Shown: in pieces, positions 17,689-26,952 of the stretch | Layout: each line of letters starts with the position of its first letter | Position numbering within the stretch: position 1 is the first letter of the stretch | From: Pseudomonas fragi | Lineage (GTDB): Bacteria > Pseudomonadota > Gammaproteobacteria > Pseudomonadales > Pseudomonadaceae | Direction of reading: 5' to 3' | Assembly (NCBI RefSeq): GCF_900105835.1 | Contig: NZ_LT629783.1 | Location: 3,432,501-3,496,500, forward strand | DNA: 64,000 bases | Notes under the pieces: model-generated | Database searches by the model: none | Seen by the model: the letters and a program-made list of their open reading frames with translations, nothing else | Told to the model about the DNA's origin: nothing | Translations under genes and position numbers: made by a program

Positions 17689-19182
17689 TCAGCCACTGAG
17701 CGGCCGATACTGCAACGCCTCTGCCAGATGTTTGCGCTCTATGTGTTGTACCTGTTCAAGGTCAGCCAGGGTTCTTGCCACTTTCAACAATCGATGTGCC
17801 GCCCGCAGTGACAGGGTCATGCGCTCGCAAGCAGCCTCCAGCCAGCTGTTATCCCCATCACTCAAGCGGCACTGGGCACGCACCCCCGGCAGGTCGAGAA
17901 AGGCATTGGCACAGCCCTGGCGTTGCAGCTGCCGCTCTCGCGCCGCAGCTACCAACGAAGCCGCCTTGGCCGTGGTGTCATCTGAGGCCAGTGGCGGGTT
18001 GAGGGTGGTGGTTTCGCGGGCCACGGTCAGGTGCAGGTCAATGCGATCGAGCAATGGGCCAGACAGTTTGTTGCGATAGCGCTGAATCTGCTCCGGTGTG
18101 CAGCGACAGCGCCCTGTGGGTTCGCCGAGATAGCCACAAGGGCAGGGGTTCATCGCCGCAACCAGCTGGAAACGCGCCGGAAAACGCATGCGATCCTTGG
18201 CCCGGGCAATCACAATAAAGCCGCTTTCCATGGGCTCTCGCAAGACTTCCAGAACCTTGCGATCAAACTCGGGGAGTTCATCGAGAAACAACACGCCGTG
18301 ATGGGCCAGGGTGATTTCCCCGGGCCGGGGTTTGGAACCGCCGCCCACCAACGCGGGGCCGGAGGCCGAATGATGGGGTTGGCGAAACGGTCGCTGAGGC
18401 CAGCTGTTCAATGGCACATGGCTGGCCACCGACTGAATGGCGGCCACTTCCAGCGCCTCGTGTTCATTGAGAGGGGGCAACAAGCCAGGCAGGCGACTGG
18501 CCAGCAAGGTTTTGCCTGTGCCCGGCGGCCCGGTAAACAGCAGGTTGTGACTGCCGGCTGCGGCCACCAGCAACGCCCGCTTGGCCGAAAGCTGGCCCTG
18601 GACATCGCTCAGGTCGGGATAGGGCTTGCTTAGATGCAGCAAGCCGCTGGGGCTATAGGGCGCAATCACTTCCCGGCCTGCGAAATGGGCCACCACCTGC
18701 AGCAAGTGCTCGGCCGCGATGACCGTCAGCCCGCAGGCCAGGCAGGCTTCCTCGGCATTGGCCAGCGGCACCACCAGCGCCCGACCTGCGGCGCGAGCTG
18801 CCAGGGCGGCCGGCAATATGCCCTGTACCGGCCTGATTGCCCCCGATAGCGCCAGTTCGCCTAAACACTCCACTTGCTCCAGCGCCACTGCCGGCAGTTG
18901 CCCGCTGGCCGCCAGAATGCCCAGGGCAATGGCCAGATCAAAGCGCCCGCCGTCCTTGGGCAGGTCAGCGGGAGCGAGATTAAGGGTGATCCGCCGGGCC
19001 GGGAAATCCAGGGTGGAATTGATGATTGCACTGCGTACCCGATCTTTACTTTCCTTGACTGCGGTTTCAGGCAAACCGACCAGCGTCAACGCCGGCAACC
19101 CATTGGCCAGATGCGCCTCCACCGTCACCGCAGGCGCCTCGACGCCCACCTGGGCGCGGCTGTAAACAATCGCCAGAGCCAT
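17689..19182 (-). CDS. comM: YifB/ComM family AAA+ Mg-chelatase-like ATPase
   Basis: The 497-residue protein has an N-terminal Lon-protease-like fold (about 1-170, with LVGLPETAVKESKDRVR), then a Mg-chelatase AAA+ module with Walker A GPPGTGKT (218-225) and Walker B FLDELPEF, and a C-terminal Mg-chelatase helical region ending in RYNKLSGPLLDRIDLH and later helices. ComM is a hexameric branch-migration helicase that promotes integration of DNA during natural transformation. The start ATG is at 19182. It converges closely on the LysR gene (9 nt between stop codons). Confidence 0.93.
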   Translation of the reverse strand: MALAIVYSRAQVGVEAPAVTVEAHLANGLPALTLVGLPETAVKESKDRVRSAIINSTLDFPARRITLNLAPADLPKDGGRFDLAIALGILAASGQLPAVALEQVECLGELALSGAIRPVQGILPAALAARAAGRALVVPLANAEEACLACGLTVIAAEHLLQVVAHFAGREVIAPYSPSGLLHLSKPYPDLSDVQGQLSAKRALLVAAAGSHNLLFTGPPGTGKTLLASRLPGLLPPLNEHEALEVAAIQSVASHVPLNSWPQRPFRQPHHSASGPALVGGGSKPRPGEITLAHHGVLFLDELPEFDRKVLEVLREPMESGFIVIARAKDRMRFPARFQLVAAMNPCPCGYLGEPTGRCRCTPEQIQRYRNKLSGPLLDRIDLHLTVARETTTLNPPLASDDTTAKAASLVAAARERQLQRQGCANAFLDLPGVRAQCRLSDGDNSWLEAACERMTLSLRAAHRLLKVARTLADLEQVQHIERKHLAEALQYRPLSG

Positions 19183-19305
19183 GACTCATTCCTTGAGTTC
19201 GCTAAAAAACTCATGGTGCGCGAATCAGAAGCCAGGGGCAGGCAGGGAATGGATACGGGATGTTAACGGGTATGGGAACACGGCATATGAGCTGCCAGAG
19301 TGCGG

Positions 19306-19356
19306 TTGCGAAAAAATTAAAAGCCCCTATTATTAATCAATAACGTTATGCATTAA
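19306..19356 (+). promoter_or_regulatory. higBA promoter with overlapping palindromic operator
   Basis: TTGCGA (19306-19311) and TATTAT (19328-19333) form a -35/-10 pair with 16-bp spacing. A 24-bp imperfect palindrome (19333-19356; TTAAT arms, perfect ATAACGTTAT core, 20 of 24 bases paired) covers the likely transcription start and ends 2 nt before the higB start codon. This is the usual arrangement for HigA autorepression. Confidence 0.6.
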
Positions 19357-19358
19357 TT

Positions 19359-19637
19359 ATGATCGTAAGCTTTAAATGCAACAGAACGGAACGTCTGTAT
19401 CGAAGCGGCAAGACGCGCTTATGGTCAGATATTCTCAATGTCATTGAACGAAAATTAACCATGCTGGACGCTGCCAGCGTGCTGACAGATTTGGCGTCCC
19501 CCCCTGGCAACCGCCTCGAGGCACTCGGCGGAGCTCGCAAGGGCCAATACAGCATCCGTATCAACGCACAATGGCGAATCTGCTTTATCTGGGGCGCCAA
19601 AGGCCCTGAAGCAGTAGAAATCGTCGATTACCATTGA
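19359..19637 (+). CDS. higB: HigB-type toxin (RelE/ParE fold mRNA interferase)
   Basis: The 92-residue protein has the HigB pattern: N-terminal MIVSFKCNRTERLY, a central AASVLTDLASPPGNRLEALGG and C-terminal YSIRINAQWRICFIW, with the basic/aromatic residues used in ribosome-dependent mRNA cleavage. It comes first, with the antitoxin downstream, which is the inverted order typical of hig loci. No clear Shine-Dalgarno sequence precedes the ATG at 19359; upstream is an AT-rich palindrome. It sits between comM and the glyoxalase/ubiK genes, a place where P. aeruginosa PAO1 (from memory) lacks a toxin pair, so it is probably an acquired insertion. Confidence 0.92.
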   Translation: MIVSFKCNRTERLYRSGKTRLWSDILNVIERKLTMLDAASVLTDLASPPGNRLEALGGARKGQYSIRINAQWRICFIWGAKGPEAVEIVDYH

Positions 19638-19641
19638 GGTC

Positions 19642-19950
19642 ATGATGATCAAGAACGGCATGCGCCCGGTTCACCCGGGTGAAGTTCTCAAGGAAGAATA
19701 CCTTGAGCCCCTGAGCCTCTCGTCCGCTGCCTTGGCCAGGGCGCTGGGGGTGTCTACACCGACGGTCAACGATATCGTGCTGCAACGCCGTGGCGTCAGT
19801 GCCGATATGGCGTTGCGACTGTCGGTCTGCCTGGGGACAACCCCCGAGTTCTGGCTGAACCTGCAAACCACTTACGACCTGCGAAAAGCCGAAATCGACC
19901 GCGGCGCCGCGATTCGCGAACAGGTGCAGCCGATTCACCACTGCGCCTGA
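19642..19950 (+). CDS. higA: HigA-type antitoxin (XRE family)
   Basis: The 102-residue protein begins with the HigA signature NGMRPVHPGEVLKEEYLEPL and carries an XRE helix-turn-helix (LARALGVSTPTVNDIVLQRRGVSADMALRLS). It ends with the family's TTPEFWLNLQTTYDLRKAE. HigA binds and neutralises HigB and represses the operon. Two adjacent ATGs (19642 and 19645) are possible; GAGG at 19636-19639 fits the second better. It follows higB by 4 nt and converges on the glyoxalase gene with 1 nt between stop codons. Confidence 0.93.
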   Translation: MMIKNGMRPVHPGEVLKEEYLEPLSLSSAALARALGVSTPTVNDIVLQRRGVSADMALRLSVCLGTTPEFWLNLQTTYDLRKAEIDRGAAIREQVQPIHHCA

Positions 19951-19951
19951 A

Positions 19952-20380
19952 TTACTCCCCCAGCGCTTTGGTGCCCAGGTCTTGCGCAAAGCGCAGCAGG
20001 TAGCCATCAGGGTCGAGCACCAAAAAGTTGCGCTCGCCAAACAGCACGTCGTTGCTGCGGTACCAGCGTTCTTCCAGGGGTTTGCGCAGGGTGTGGCCTG
20101 CGGCCTCCAGGCGCTCGATCAGCCCTTGGGCATGCGGGCATTTGATCGACAGGTTCATGCCCCGCCCGAACGGCTGTTCCAGCGGCCCGACCCGCCAGGA
20201 GGACGCTTGGAGGTCATCCTGCTCCAGCATCAGCTGGCTGCCATGAAACGACAAAAATGCAAACAGATCCTCGGGCCGTTGGTATTCGACCCTGAAACCG
20301 AGCACGTCACAGTAAAAGTGCAGGCTGCGCGAAAGGTCCGAGACGATCATCTCGGGCACCAGCGGATTCATCACCAGCAT
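19952..20380 (-). CDS. Glyoxalase/bleomycin-resistance fold (VOC) protein
   Basis: The 142-residue vicinal-oxygen-chelate protein shows the paired beta-alpha-beta-beta-beta modules: MIVSDLSRSLHFYCDVLGFRVEYQ at the N-terminus and ERNFLVLDPDGYLLRFAQ at the C-terminus. Members range from glyoxalases to drug-binding proteins, and no substrate can be assigned. ATG 20380 follows AAGGACG on the reverse strand. It may be cotranscribed behind ubiK (46-nt gap). Confidence 0.8.
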   Translation of the reverse strand: MLVMNPLVPEMIVSDLSRSLHFYCDVLGFRVEYQRPEDLFAFLSFHGSQLMLEQDDLQASSWRVGPLEQPFGRGMNLSIKCPHAQGLIERLEAAGHTLRKPLEERWYRSNDVLFGERNFLVLDPDGYLLRFAQDLGTKALGE

Positions 20381-20426
20381 ATAAAAACGTCCTTGTTCTG
20401 ACAGGCGAATGCACCGCCTTTGAGCG

Positions 20427-20687
20427 TCATTCGCCCGGTGGCAACAACCTGGCTTCCAGTTCGGCCACTTTGGCTTCCAGGCTTTCAAGGCGGGCACGGG
20501 TACGGGCCAGCACCACCATCTGGCTGTCGAACTCTTCACGGCTCACCAGATCAAGCTTGCTGAAACCGCTTTGCAGCAAGGCTTTGAACTGGCTTTCGAT
20601 TTCATTGCGTGGCAGCGCGGTTTCGCCACTGAACAAGCGGGAGGCGTGGCCACCAAGGGCGTCGAGAAAATCTTTGGGCGCGAGCAT
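20427..20687 (-). CDS. ubiK: Ubiquinone biosynthesis accessory factor UbiK (BMFP/YqiC family)
   Basis: This 86-residue protein has an amphipathic N-terminal helix (PKDFLDALGGHASRLFSG) and a C-terminal coiled coil (REEFDSQMVVLARTRARLESLEAKVAELEARL), the defining layout of UbiK/YqiC. UbiK binds UbiJ and lipids and supports aerobic ubiquinone assembly. It is divergent from glnK, as in P. aeruginosa (PA5286). ATG 20687 has AAGGACC upstream. Confidence 0.88.
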   Translation of the reverse strand: MLAPKDFLDALGGHASRLFSGETALPRNEIESQFKALLQSGFSKLDLVSREEFDSQMVVLARTRARLESLEAKVAELEARLLPPGE

Positions 20688-21443
<756 letters not shown>

Positions 21444-21476
21444 GCCGCCAAACCCAACGCCCCAGGAGAAAACACT

Positions 21477-22814
21477 ATGACTCTGCGTAAAATCGCAGGG
21501 CTCGGAGCCCTGCTGTCTGCTGTAATGCCTGGCCTGGCCATGGCGGCAGACGAAGTGGCTGCTCCAGTCCTCAATTCCGGCGACACCGCCTGGATGCTGA
21601 CGGCTACCGCCTTGGTGCTGTTTATGACCATTCCCGGCCTGGCGCTGTTCTACGGCGGCATGGTGCGCTCCAAAAACATTCTTTCCGTGATGATGCAGTG
21701 CTTTGCCATTACCGGTCTGATCAGCATCCTGTGGGTCATTTATGGCTACAGCATCACGTTCGACACCGCAGGCATGGAGCAGGGCGTCACCAACTTCAAT
21801 TCGTTTATCGGCGGCTTCGGCAAAGCCTTCCTGGCGGGTGTCACGCCAGAAAGCCTGACCTCATCCACCGCGCTGTTCCCGGAAGCCGTGTTCATCACCT
21901 TCCAGATGACCTTCGCCATCATCACCCCGGCACTGATCGTCGGCGCATTCGCCGAGCGCATGAAGTTCTCGGCCATGCTGATCTTCATGGGCGTGTGGTT
22001 CACCCTGGTGTATGCGCCGATTGCGCACATGGTGTGGAGCGGCAACGGCGGCCTGCTGTGGGACTGGGGTGTACTCGACTTCGCAGGCGGCACCGTGGTG
22101 CATATCAACGCCGGTATCGCCGGCCTGGTAGCGTGCATCGTGCTCGGCAAGCGTAAAGGCTACCCTAGCACCCCGATGGCCCCACACAACCTGGGTTATA
22201 CCCTGGTGGGCGCGGCCATGCTGTGGATCGGCTGGTTCGGCTTCAACGCAGGCTCCGCTGCTGCCGCCAACGGCACTGCCGGCATGGCCATGCTGGTGAC
22301 TCAAATTGCCACCGCAGCCGCAGCGCTGGGCTGGATGTTTGCCGAGTGGATCACCCACGGCAAGCCAAGTGCACTGGGCATCGCCTCGGGCGTGGTAGCA
22401 GGCCTGGTGGCAATCACCCCGGCTGCGGGCACTGTTGGCCCGATGGGCTCGGTGGTGATCGGCTTGTCGGCTGGCGTGATCTGCTTCTTCTGCGCCACCA
22501 GCCTCAAGCGCAAGCTGGGCTACGATGACTCGCTGGATGCATTCGGCGTTCACGGCATCGGCGGCATCGTCGGCGCAATCCTCACCGGCGTGTTTGCAGC
22601 CCCGGCACTGGGCGGCTTCGGCACTGTGACCGACATCGCAGCGCAGGTCTGGATCCAGTTCAAAGGCGTGGCCTTTACCGTGGTCTACACCGCGATCGTG
22701 ACCTTTATCATCCTCAAGGTACTGGATGCGGTGATGGGTCTGCGTGTGAATGAAGAGGAAGAGGCCGTGGGCCTGGACCTGGCTCAGCACAACGAACGTG
22801 GCTACAACCTGTAA
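21477..22814 (+). CDS. amtB: Ammonium transporter AmtB
   Basis: The 445-residue protein has a cleavable signal peptide (about 1-22, ending AMA) and 11 membrane helices of the Amt/Mep/Rh fold. It has the two conserved pore histidine segments (VVHINAGIAG and FGVHGIGGIVG) and the family signatures. It conducts ammonium at low external concentration and is gated by GlnK, encoded just upstream in the same operon. The AGGAG ribosome binding site is at 21463-21467. A strong terminator follows. Confidence 0.97.
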   Translation: MTLRKIAGLGALLSAVMPGLAMAADEVAAPVLNSGDTAWMLTATALVLFMTIPGLALFYGGMVRSKNILSVMMQCFAITGLISILWVIYGYSITFDTAGMEQGVTNFNSFIGGFGKAFLAGVTPESLTSSTALFPEAVFITFQMTFAIITPALIVGAFAERMKFSAMLIFMGVWFTLVYAPIAHMVWSGNGGLLWDWGVLDFAGGTVVHINAGIAGLVACIVLGKRKGYPSTPMAPHNLGYTLVGAAMLWIGWFGFNAGSAAAANGTAGMAMLVTQIATAAAALGWMFAEWITHGKPSALGIASGVVAGLVAITPAAGTVGPMGSVVIGLSAGVICFFCATSLKRKLGYDDSLDAFGVHGIGGIVGAILTGVFAAPALGGFGTVTDIAAQVWIQFKGVAFTVVYTAIVTFIILKVLDAVMGLRVNEEEEAVGLDLAQHNERGYNL

Positions 22815-22826
22815 GGTTTCGTTTAT

Positions 22827-22855
22827 AAAAAACCCGGCGTGCCGGGTTTTTTTTT
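22827..22855 (+). terminator. Rho-independent terminator after amtB
   Basis: AACCCGGC and GCCGGGTT form a perfect stem with a 2-nt apex, flanked by A- and T-runs. Confidence 0.93.
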
Positions 22856-22976
22856 GCCGGTAATAAAGCGATATTCGCGGCGTCTAAATGATTTGCCTTA
22901 CAGGTTAAAAGGGTGAATGAGTTCTAAGCTTGTTTATGTGACGCGTGCTTGTGACACAACTCGACTATTAGCCGCT

Positions 22977-23294
22977 TTGCTTTTTTCTTCAGCACGCTAG
23001 AATGCGCGCCGAGGGCTTGAAACAAAGCTCGAGTACGACGAAGGCGAGGATGATCTCCCGACGCTTTCAAGGCCCGTGATCCGTGCTGCGCAATTTCTGG
23101 CAGCGGGCGCCTGGCAAGGTGTTTATTCAGGCGCAGGCCATGTGTGTGTGGTGTGCGCCAAGTCCTCTTTACCTCACAACGGTAAAGAGGCGTAAGCCGC
23201 GGTTTGCCCAAGGCTACTTTTTCACCAGCGGTGGTAGACAGTCGCCACAGCTGGTCTATAACTAATCTGCTTTACGTATGTCATGGGGTAGAAC
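22977..23294 (+). promoter_or_regulatory. sutA promoter and long, structured upstream region
   Basis: The gap between the amtB terminator and sutA has no convincing gene. A promoter candidate is TTGCTT (22977-22982) with TAGAAT (22998-23003) and a GC-rich discriminator (GCGCGCC), a pattern seen at stringently controlled promoters; the spacer is only 15 bp. The inferred transcript has a leader of about 285 nt. It includes a perfect 10-bp hairpin, CCTCTTTACC/GGTAAAGAGG with a 7-nt loop (23164-23190), with no T-run directly after it. I cannot match it to a known RNA family; it may be a cis-regulatory leader or a separate small RNA. Confidence 0.4.
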
Positions 23295-23621
23295 ATGAGC
23301 GACGACGATCTGGAAAATGATGACCTCGAAGTAGGTGACGAAGACGAAACCGAAGAAGGTCTGGAAACGTCTGCCGATGACGTGGCGGACGACGATGGTG
23401 GCGATGATGCGCCGGCCCCTGCGGCCAAAGGCAAGTCGAAGGCTGCGGTGTCGGTTGATGACCTGCCCAGCGTAGAAGCCAAAAACAAGGAGCGTGATGC
23501 TCTGGCCCGCGCGATGGAAGAGTTTTTGTCCAAGGGCGGCAAGGTGCAGGAAGTTGAGGCCAATGTGGTGGCAGACCCACCCAAGAAGCCTGACAACAAG
23601 TACGGCAGCCGTCCTATCTAA
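23295..23621 (+). CDS. sutA: Transcriptional regulator SutA (RNA polymerase-binding, slow-growth factor)
   Basis: This 108-residue protein has a very acidic N-terminal half (residues 2-45, mostly D/E), a central helical part (EAKNKERDALARAMEEFLSKGGKVQEVEAN) and a C-terminal PPKKPDNKYGSRPI tail. These are the features of SutA, which in P. aeruginosa binds RNA polymerase and boosts transcription of housekeeping and ribosomal genes during slow growth. Its position beside glnK-amtB agrees with P. aeruginosa. It has its own terminator and a long upstream region. Confidence 0.88.
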   Translation: MSDDDLENDDLEVGDEDETEEGLETSADDVADDDGGDDAPAPAAKGKSKAAVSVDDLPSVEAKNKERDALARAMEEFLSKGGKVQEVEANVVADPPKKPDNKYGSRPI

Positions 23622-23648
23622 GGATAAGAACCGCTCGCTTGCTTGAAG

Positions 23649-23678
23649 AAAAAACCCGCCGTCGCTGCGGGTTTTTTT
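23649..23678 (+). terminator. Rho-independent terminator after sutA
   Basis: AAACCCGC and GCGGGTTT pair around CGTCGCT, followed by a T-run, 28 nt after the stop. Confidence 0.92.
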
Positions 23679-23720
23679 GTGGGCGATGGAAAAATTCACA
23701 CCCCTGTGGCGTGGGCTTGT

Positions 23721-23805
23721 TGTGGGAACGGGCTTGCCCGCGATTGCATCGCCCCGGTTTGCCTGGCGACCGCGGCGCCTGCATCGCGAGCAAGCCCGCT
23801 CCCAC
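23721..23805. repeat. REPIN-like inverted doublet 3 (mixed arms)
   Basis: The left arm is TGTGGGAACGGGCTTGCCCGCGAT and the right arm carries the TTGCTCGCGA type, so the two arms differ at one pairing position. It lies between sutA and the convergent HAD gene. Confidence 0.88.
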
Positions 23806-23807
23806 CG

Positions 23808-24494
23808 TTACAAGTGCTTCAACACCAGTGGCAATTCACTCAAACAGCCAATTTCGGCATCCGGGGCCTTGTCGCCGTCCCAGCGCTTGCCGCCAGGGTT
23901 GAACCACACCGCCCGCAAGCCCGCCAACTGCGCACCAGCAATGTCGTCACCAGGGTGATCGCCCACATGCACTGCGGCACCCGCCGCTACGCCACCGCGC
24001 AGCAGGGCTTCGTGAAACAGGCGCGCATCAGGCTTGGCAATGCCGATATCTTCAGCACACAACACAAACTTGAAGTGATGGCCCAAACCGATTCTGCGCA
24101 CATCGGCGTTACCGTTGGTCACCACGCCCAAGGCGTAATCCCGCGCCAGCGCAATCAGGGTTGGCTCGGCCTGGGGGAACACTTGCAGGGCATGGCGCGC
24201 CTCAATAAACACTTCAAACGCATCGTCAGCCAACGCCGCAGCGTTGGCGTAACCGGCACCGTGCAGGGCATGAAACAGAATCCTGCGGCGTAACGCGCTG
24301 ATCCGGTGCTTGAGCTGCGGCTCTTCACTCAAAACCTGCTCGCGAATCGCCTGGAAATGTCCGACTTCAACAACGCCCAATTTTGGTGCGTTGTCTGTCA
24401 GCCAGTCCCGCAACACGGCTTCAGCGCTGACGATTACCGGGGCTGTGTCCCACAGGGTATCGTCAAGGTCGAAGGTAATCAGCTCAATCGTCAT
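23808..24494 (-). CDS. HAD superfamily hydrolase (haloacid dehalogenase-like phosphatase)
   Basis: The 228-residue protein has HAD motif [10 protein letters not shown] (about 8-16), motif II VVTNGN, and motif III/IV KPDARLF ... [14 protein letters not shown]. It is likely a small-molecule phosphatase of the YigB-like group; E. coli yigB also lies beside xerC, and YigB can dephosphorylate FMN in riboflavin synthesis. Its ATG overlaps the xerC stop by 4 nt, so it is the last gene of the lptM-lysA-dapF-DUF484-xerC operon. Confidence 0.88.
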   Translation of the reverse strand: MTIELITFDLDDTLWDTAPVIVSAEAVLRDWLTDNAPKLGVVEVGHFQAIREQVLSEEPQLKHRISALRRRILFHALHGAGYANAAALADDAFEVFIEARHALQVFPQAEPTLIALARDYALGVVTNGNADVRRIGLGHHFKFVLCAEDIGIAKPDARLFHEALLRGGVAAGAAVHVGDHPGDDIAGAQLAGLRAVWFNPGGKRWDGDKAPDAEIGCLSELPLVLKHL

Positions 24495-25387
24495 TCACTG
24501 TCCTTACTGCGTTTGGCGCGTGGATGGGCACTGTCGTAGACCGATGCCAGATGCTGGAAATCCAGATGAGTATAGATTTGCGTGGTTTTGATGTCCGCAT
24601 GCCCCAGTAATTCTTGCACCGCACGCAAGTCCTGGGAGGACTCCAGCAAGTGGCTGGCAAATGAATGGCGCAGCATATGCGGGTGCAGGTTCTGCCCCAG
24701 CTCGCGCTCACCGGCAGCCTTGACCCTGACTTGAATGGCTCGCGGCCCCAGGCGTGTGCCGCGCTGGCTGACAAATACCGCATCGTCCTGCGGGTTGGCC
24801 AGCGCCCGCAGCGGCAGCCAGGCCTGTAGCGCCTCACGGGCCTTCCTGCCGACGGGCAGCACGCGGGTCTTGCTGCCCTTGCCGAGCACTTCGACCAGCC
24901 CGTCAGCCAAATCCAGCTGCTCCAGGTTAAGCCCGGTCAGCTCCGACAAACGCAGGCCCGAGGAGTAAAACAGCTCCAGAATGGCCTGGTCGCGCTGGGC
25001 CAGAAAGTCGTCTTCAACGCCCCCTTCCAGCAATTGCAGGGCGCGGTCGGTATCCAGGGTCTTGGGCAGGCGACGCTCGCCTTTGGGCGGGGCCAGCCCG
25101 TTTGCCGGGTCGTGGTCGCACAGGCCTTCACGATTGAGGTAGTGGTAAAGCCCGCGCACTGCCGACAGCAGCCGCGCAATGCTGCGCGAGGACTGACCTT
25201 GCTGGTGCAGGCGTGACACCAGTTGGCGCATGCGCTGGATGTCCAGTGCTGCCCAGCCGGGGATTGATTCCTTGGCACAAAACGCCAGCACCTTGTTCAG
25301 GTCGCGACGGTAGGCCTCAAGCGTGTGGGGTGACACCTGGCGCTCACTGCGCAGATGAATGCAGTAAGCGTCCAGCTGCCGTTCCAT
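24491..25387 (-). CDS. xerC: Tyrosine recombinase XerC
   Basis: The 298-residue tyrosine recombinase has an N-terminal SAM-like core-binding domain (about 1-90) and a catalytic domain with arginine in [12 protein letters not shown], lysine in LGKGSKTR, HxxR in [10 protein letters not shown], histidine in [11 protein letters not shown] and nucleophile tyrosine in IYTHLD. With XerD it resolves chromosome dimers at dif. It sits in the conserved dapF-DUF484-xerC-HAD operon and its start abuts the DUF484 stop. Confidence 0.96.
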   Translation of the reverse strand: MERQLDAYCIHLRSERQVSPHTLEAYRRDLNKVLAFCAKESIPGWAALDIQRMRQLVSRLHQQGQSSRSIARLLSAVRGLYHYLNREGLCDHDPANGLAPPKGERRLPKTLDTDRALQLLEGGVEDDFLAQRDQAILELFYSSGLRLSELTGLNLEQLDLADGLVEVLGKGSKTRVLPVGRKAREALQAWLPLRALANPQDDAVFVSQRGTRLGPRAIQVRVKAAGERELGQNLHPHMLRHSFASHLLESSQDLRAVQELLGHADIKTTQIYTHLDFQHLASVYDSAHPRAKRSKDSE

Positions 25388-26104
25388 CTAGCGCACCGAG
25401 CGCAGGGCGTTGGTAAAACGCGGCAACACCCGGCCCAGCACTTCGGCGATATAACCGAGGAACAGCGTGCCCACCGAGCTTTTGTAGTGCTGCGGATCGC
25501 GACTGGCGATCGCCAGCACACCGTGCAACCCCAGATGATTAAGCGCGACCACGGCCGTCGAACCGATTTGCTTGCGCTGTTCTTCGCCAAACAGGAAGTC
25601 CAGCTCATGTTCGCGCAAGCTGCCGCTCACGGTCTTGCCTTCAGTCAACAAGCCACCCAGTGCGCGTTGCGCATCGGCGCTGCTGACCCAGCGGCCGACT
25701 GGCATCGGGTTGTCGCCAAATAGCACCAGGCTGACAAAAGGCACCTGGAAGTCCTGGCGCAGGCTGTCTTCGACGGCAATCACCAGCTCTTCGAGGCTGG
25801 TGGCGTCCATCAAGGCCAGATTCAGGCGACGGGTTTTTTCGAACAGACGGTCGTTGTCACGGGCCACGTCCATCAATTGCGACAAGCGATGACGCATCTC
25901 TATATTGCGCCCGCGCAACAGCTCCAGCTGGCGCTCCACCAGGGATATGGTGTCGCCACGCTGATGCGGAATACGCAGCGACAGCAGCAGCTCTTCGCGC
26001 TGGGCGAAAAAATCCGGGTGCTCCTGCAGATAAGCGGCCACCGTGTTGGCGGCTGAGTTATCCACAGATACGTCGGGTTCAGCTGACTGCGTCTTGTCGG
26101 TCAT
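25388..26104 (-). CDS. DUF484 family protein (GAF-like)
   Basis: The 238-residue protein has the DUF484/YigA signatures: VAAYLQEHPDFFAQREELLLSLRIPH near the N-terminus, a coiled segment (LVERQLELLRGRNIEMRHRLSQL) and a GAF-like C-terminal domain. The function is unknown; the gene nearly always sits between dapF and xerC, as here. It precedes xerC with no gap and follows dapF by 13 nt. Confidence 0.88.
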   Translation of the reverse strand: MTDKTQSAEPDVSVDNSAANTVAAYLQEHPDFFAQREELLLSLRIPHQRGDTISLVERQLELLRGRNIEMRHRLSQLMDVARDNDRLFEKTRRLNLALMDATSLEELVIAVEDSLRQDFQVPFVSLVLFGDNPMPVGRWVSSADAQRALGGLLTEGKTVSGSLREHELDFLFGEEQRKQIGSTAVVALNHLGLHGVLAIASRDPQHYKSSVGTLFLGYIAEVLGRVLPRFTNALRSVR

Positions 26105-26117
26105 CGGTTACGCTCGC

Positions 26118-26948
26118 TCATAAACGGACTTGTCCTTCGTAAACACGCATCGCCGGGCCGGTCATGATCACTGAATGGCCAGGGCCTGCCCATTCAATGG
26201 ACAAACGGCCACCCGGCAAATCGAGGATCAGCGGTGAATCCATCCAGCCCTGGCTGATCGCCGCTACGGCGGCGGCACAAGCCCCGGTACCGCAAGCCTG
26301 GGTTTCCCCGGCGCCGCGTTCCCAGACCCGCAGTTGCCCGCGCTGGCGATCGATAACGTGCAGAAAACCGACATTGACCCGCGCCGGAAAGCGCGGGTGG
26401 TGTTCAATTTTTGGTCCCAGTTCATGCACCGGCGCCGCGTTGATATCGTCAACGCGCAGCACCGCATGGGGGTTGCCCATCGACACGGCGGCAATCTCGA
26501 CGGTCTGCCCGTCAACATCCAGTTCATAGCTCAACGCCTGGGCGTCAGCCACAAACGGGATATCTGCCGGGACCAGGCGCGGCGGGCCCATGTCGACGCT
26601 GATCTGCCCATCGCTGCGCACGTTCAGCTCGATAATGCCGCTTTTGGTTTCGACCTTGATCTGGCGCTTGGTGGTCAGGCGCTTGTCGAGCACAAAGCGC
26701 GCAAAGCAGCGCGCCCCGTTACCGCATTGCTCCACTTCGGAACCGTCGGAGTTGAAGATCCGGTAACGGAAATCCACCTCCGGGTTGCTTGGCGCTTCAA
26801 CGATCAACAACTGATCAAAGCCGACACCCGTGTGCCTGTCACCCCATTGCTTGGCGTGCTTGGGCAGGATGTGCGCGTGCTGGCTGACCAGGTCGAGAAC
26901 CATGAAATCATTGCCCAGGCCGTGCATTTTGGTAAAACGCAGCAACAT
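26118..26948 (-). CDS. dapF: Diaminopimelate epimerase
   Basis: The 276-residue enzyme has both catalytic cysteine motifs: EQCGNGARC (about 71-79) and [11 protein letters not shown] (about 214-224). It interconverts LL- and meso-diaminopimelate, which supplies peptidoglycan and the LysA substrate. The ATG at 26948 ([15 protein letters not shown]) is the conserved start, 4 nt after the lysA stop. Confidence 0.97.
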   Translation of the reverse strand: MLLRFTKMHGLGNDFMVLDLVSQHAHILPKHAKQWGDRHTGVGFDQLLIVEAPSNPEVDFRYRIFNSDGSEVEQCGNGARCFARFVLDKRLTTKRQIKVETKSGIIELNVRSDGQISVDMGPPRLVPADIPFVADAQALSYELDVDGQTVEIAAVSMGNPHAVLRVDDINAAPVHELGPKIEHHPRFPARVNVGFLHVIDRQRGQLRVWERGAGETQACGTGACAAAVAAISQGWMDSPLILDLPGGRLSIEWAGPGHSVIMTGPAMRVYEGQVRL

Positions 26949-26952
26949 GGTT

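Noticed and set aside
22924..23211. A 95-codon reverse-strand open frame upstream of sutA
   Set aside because: No ribosome site, no recognisable domain, basic low-quality composition; the region looks non-coding.
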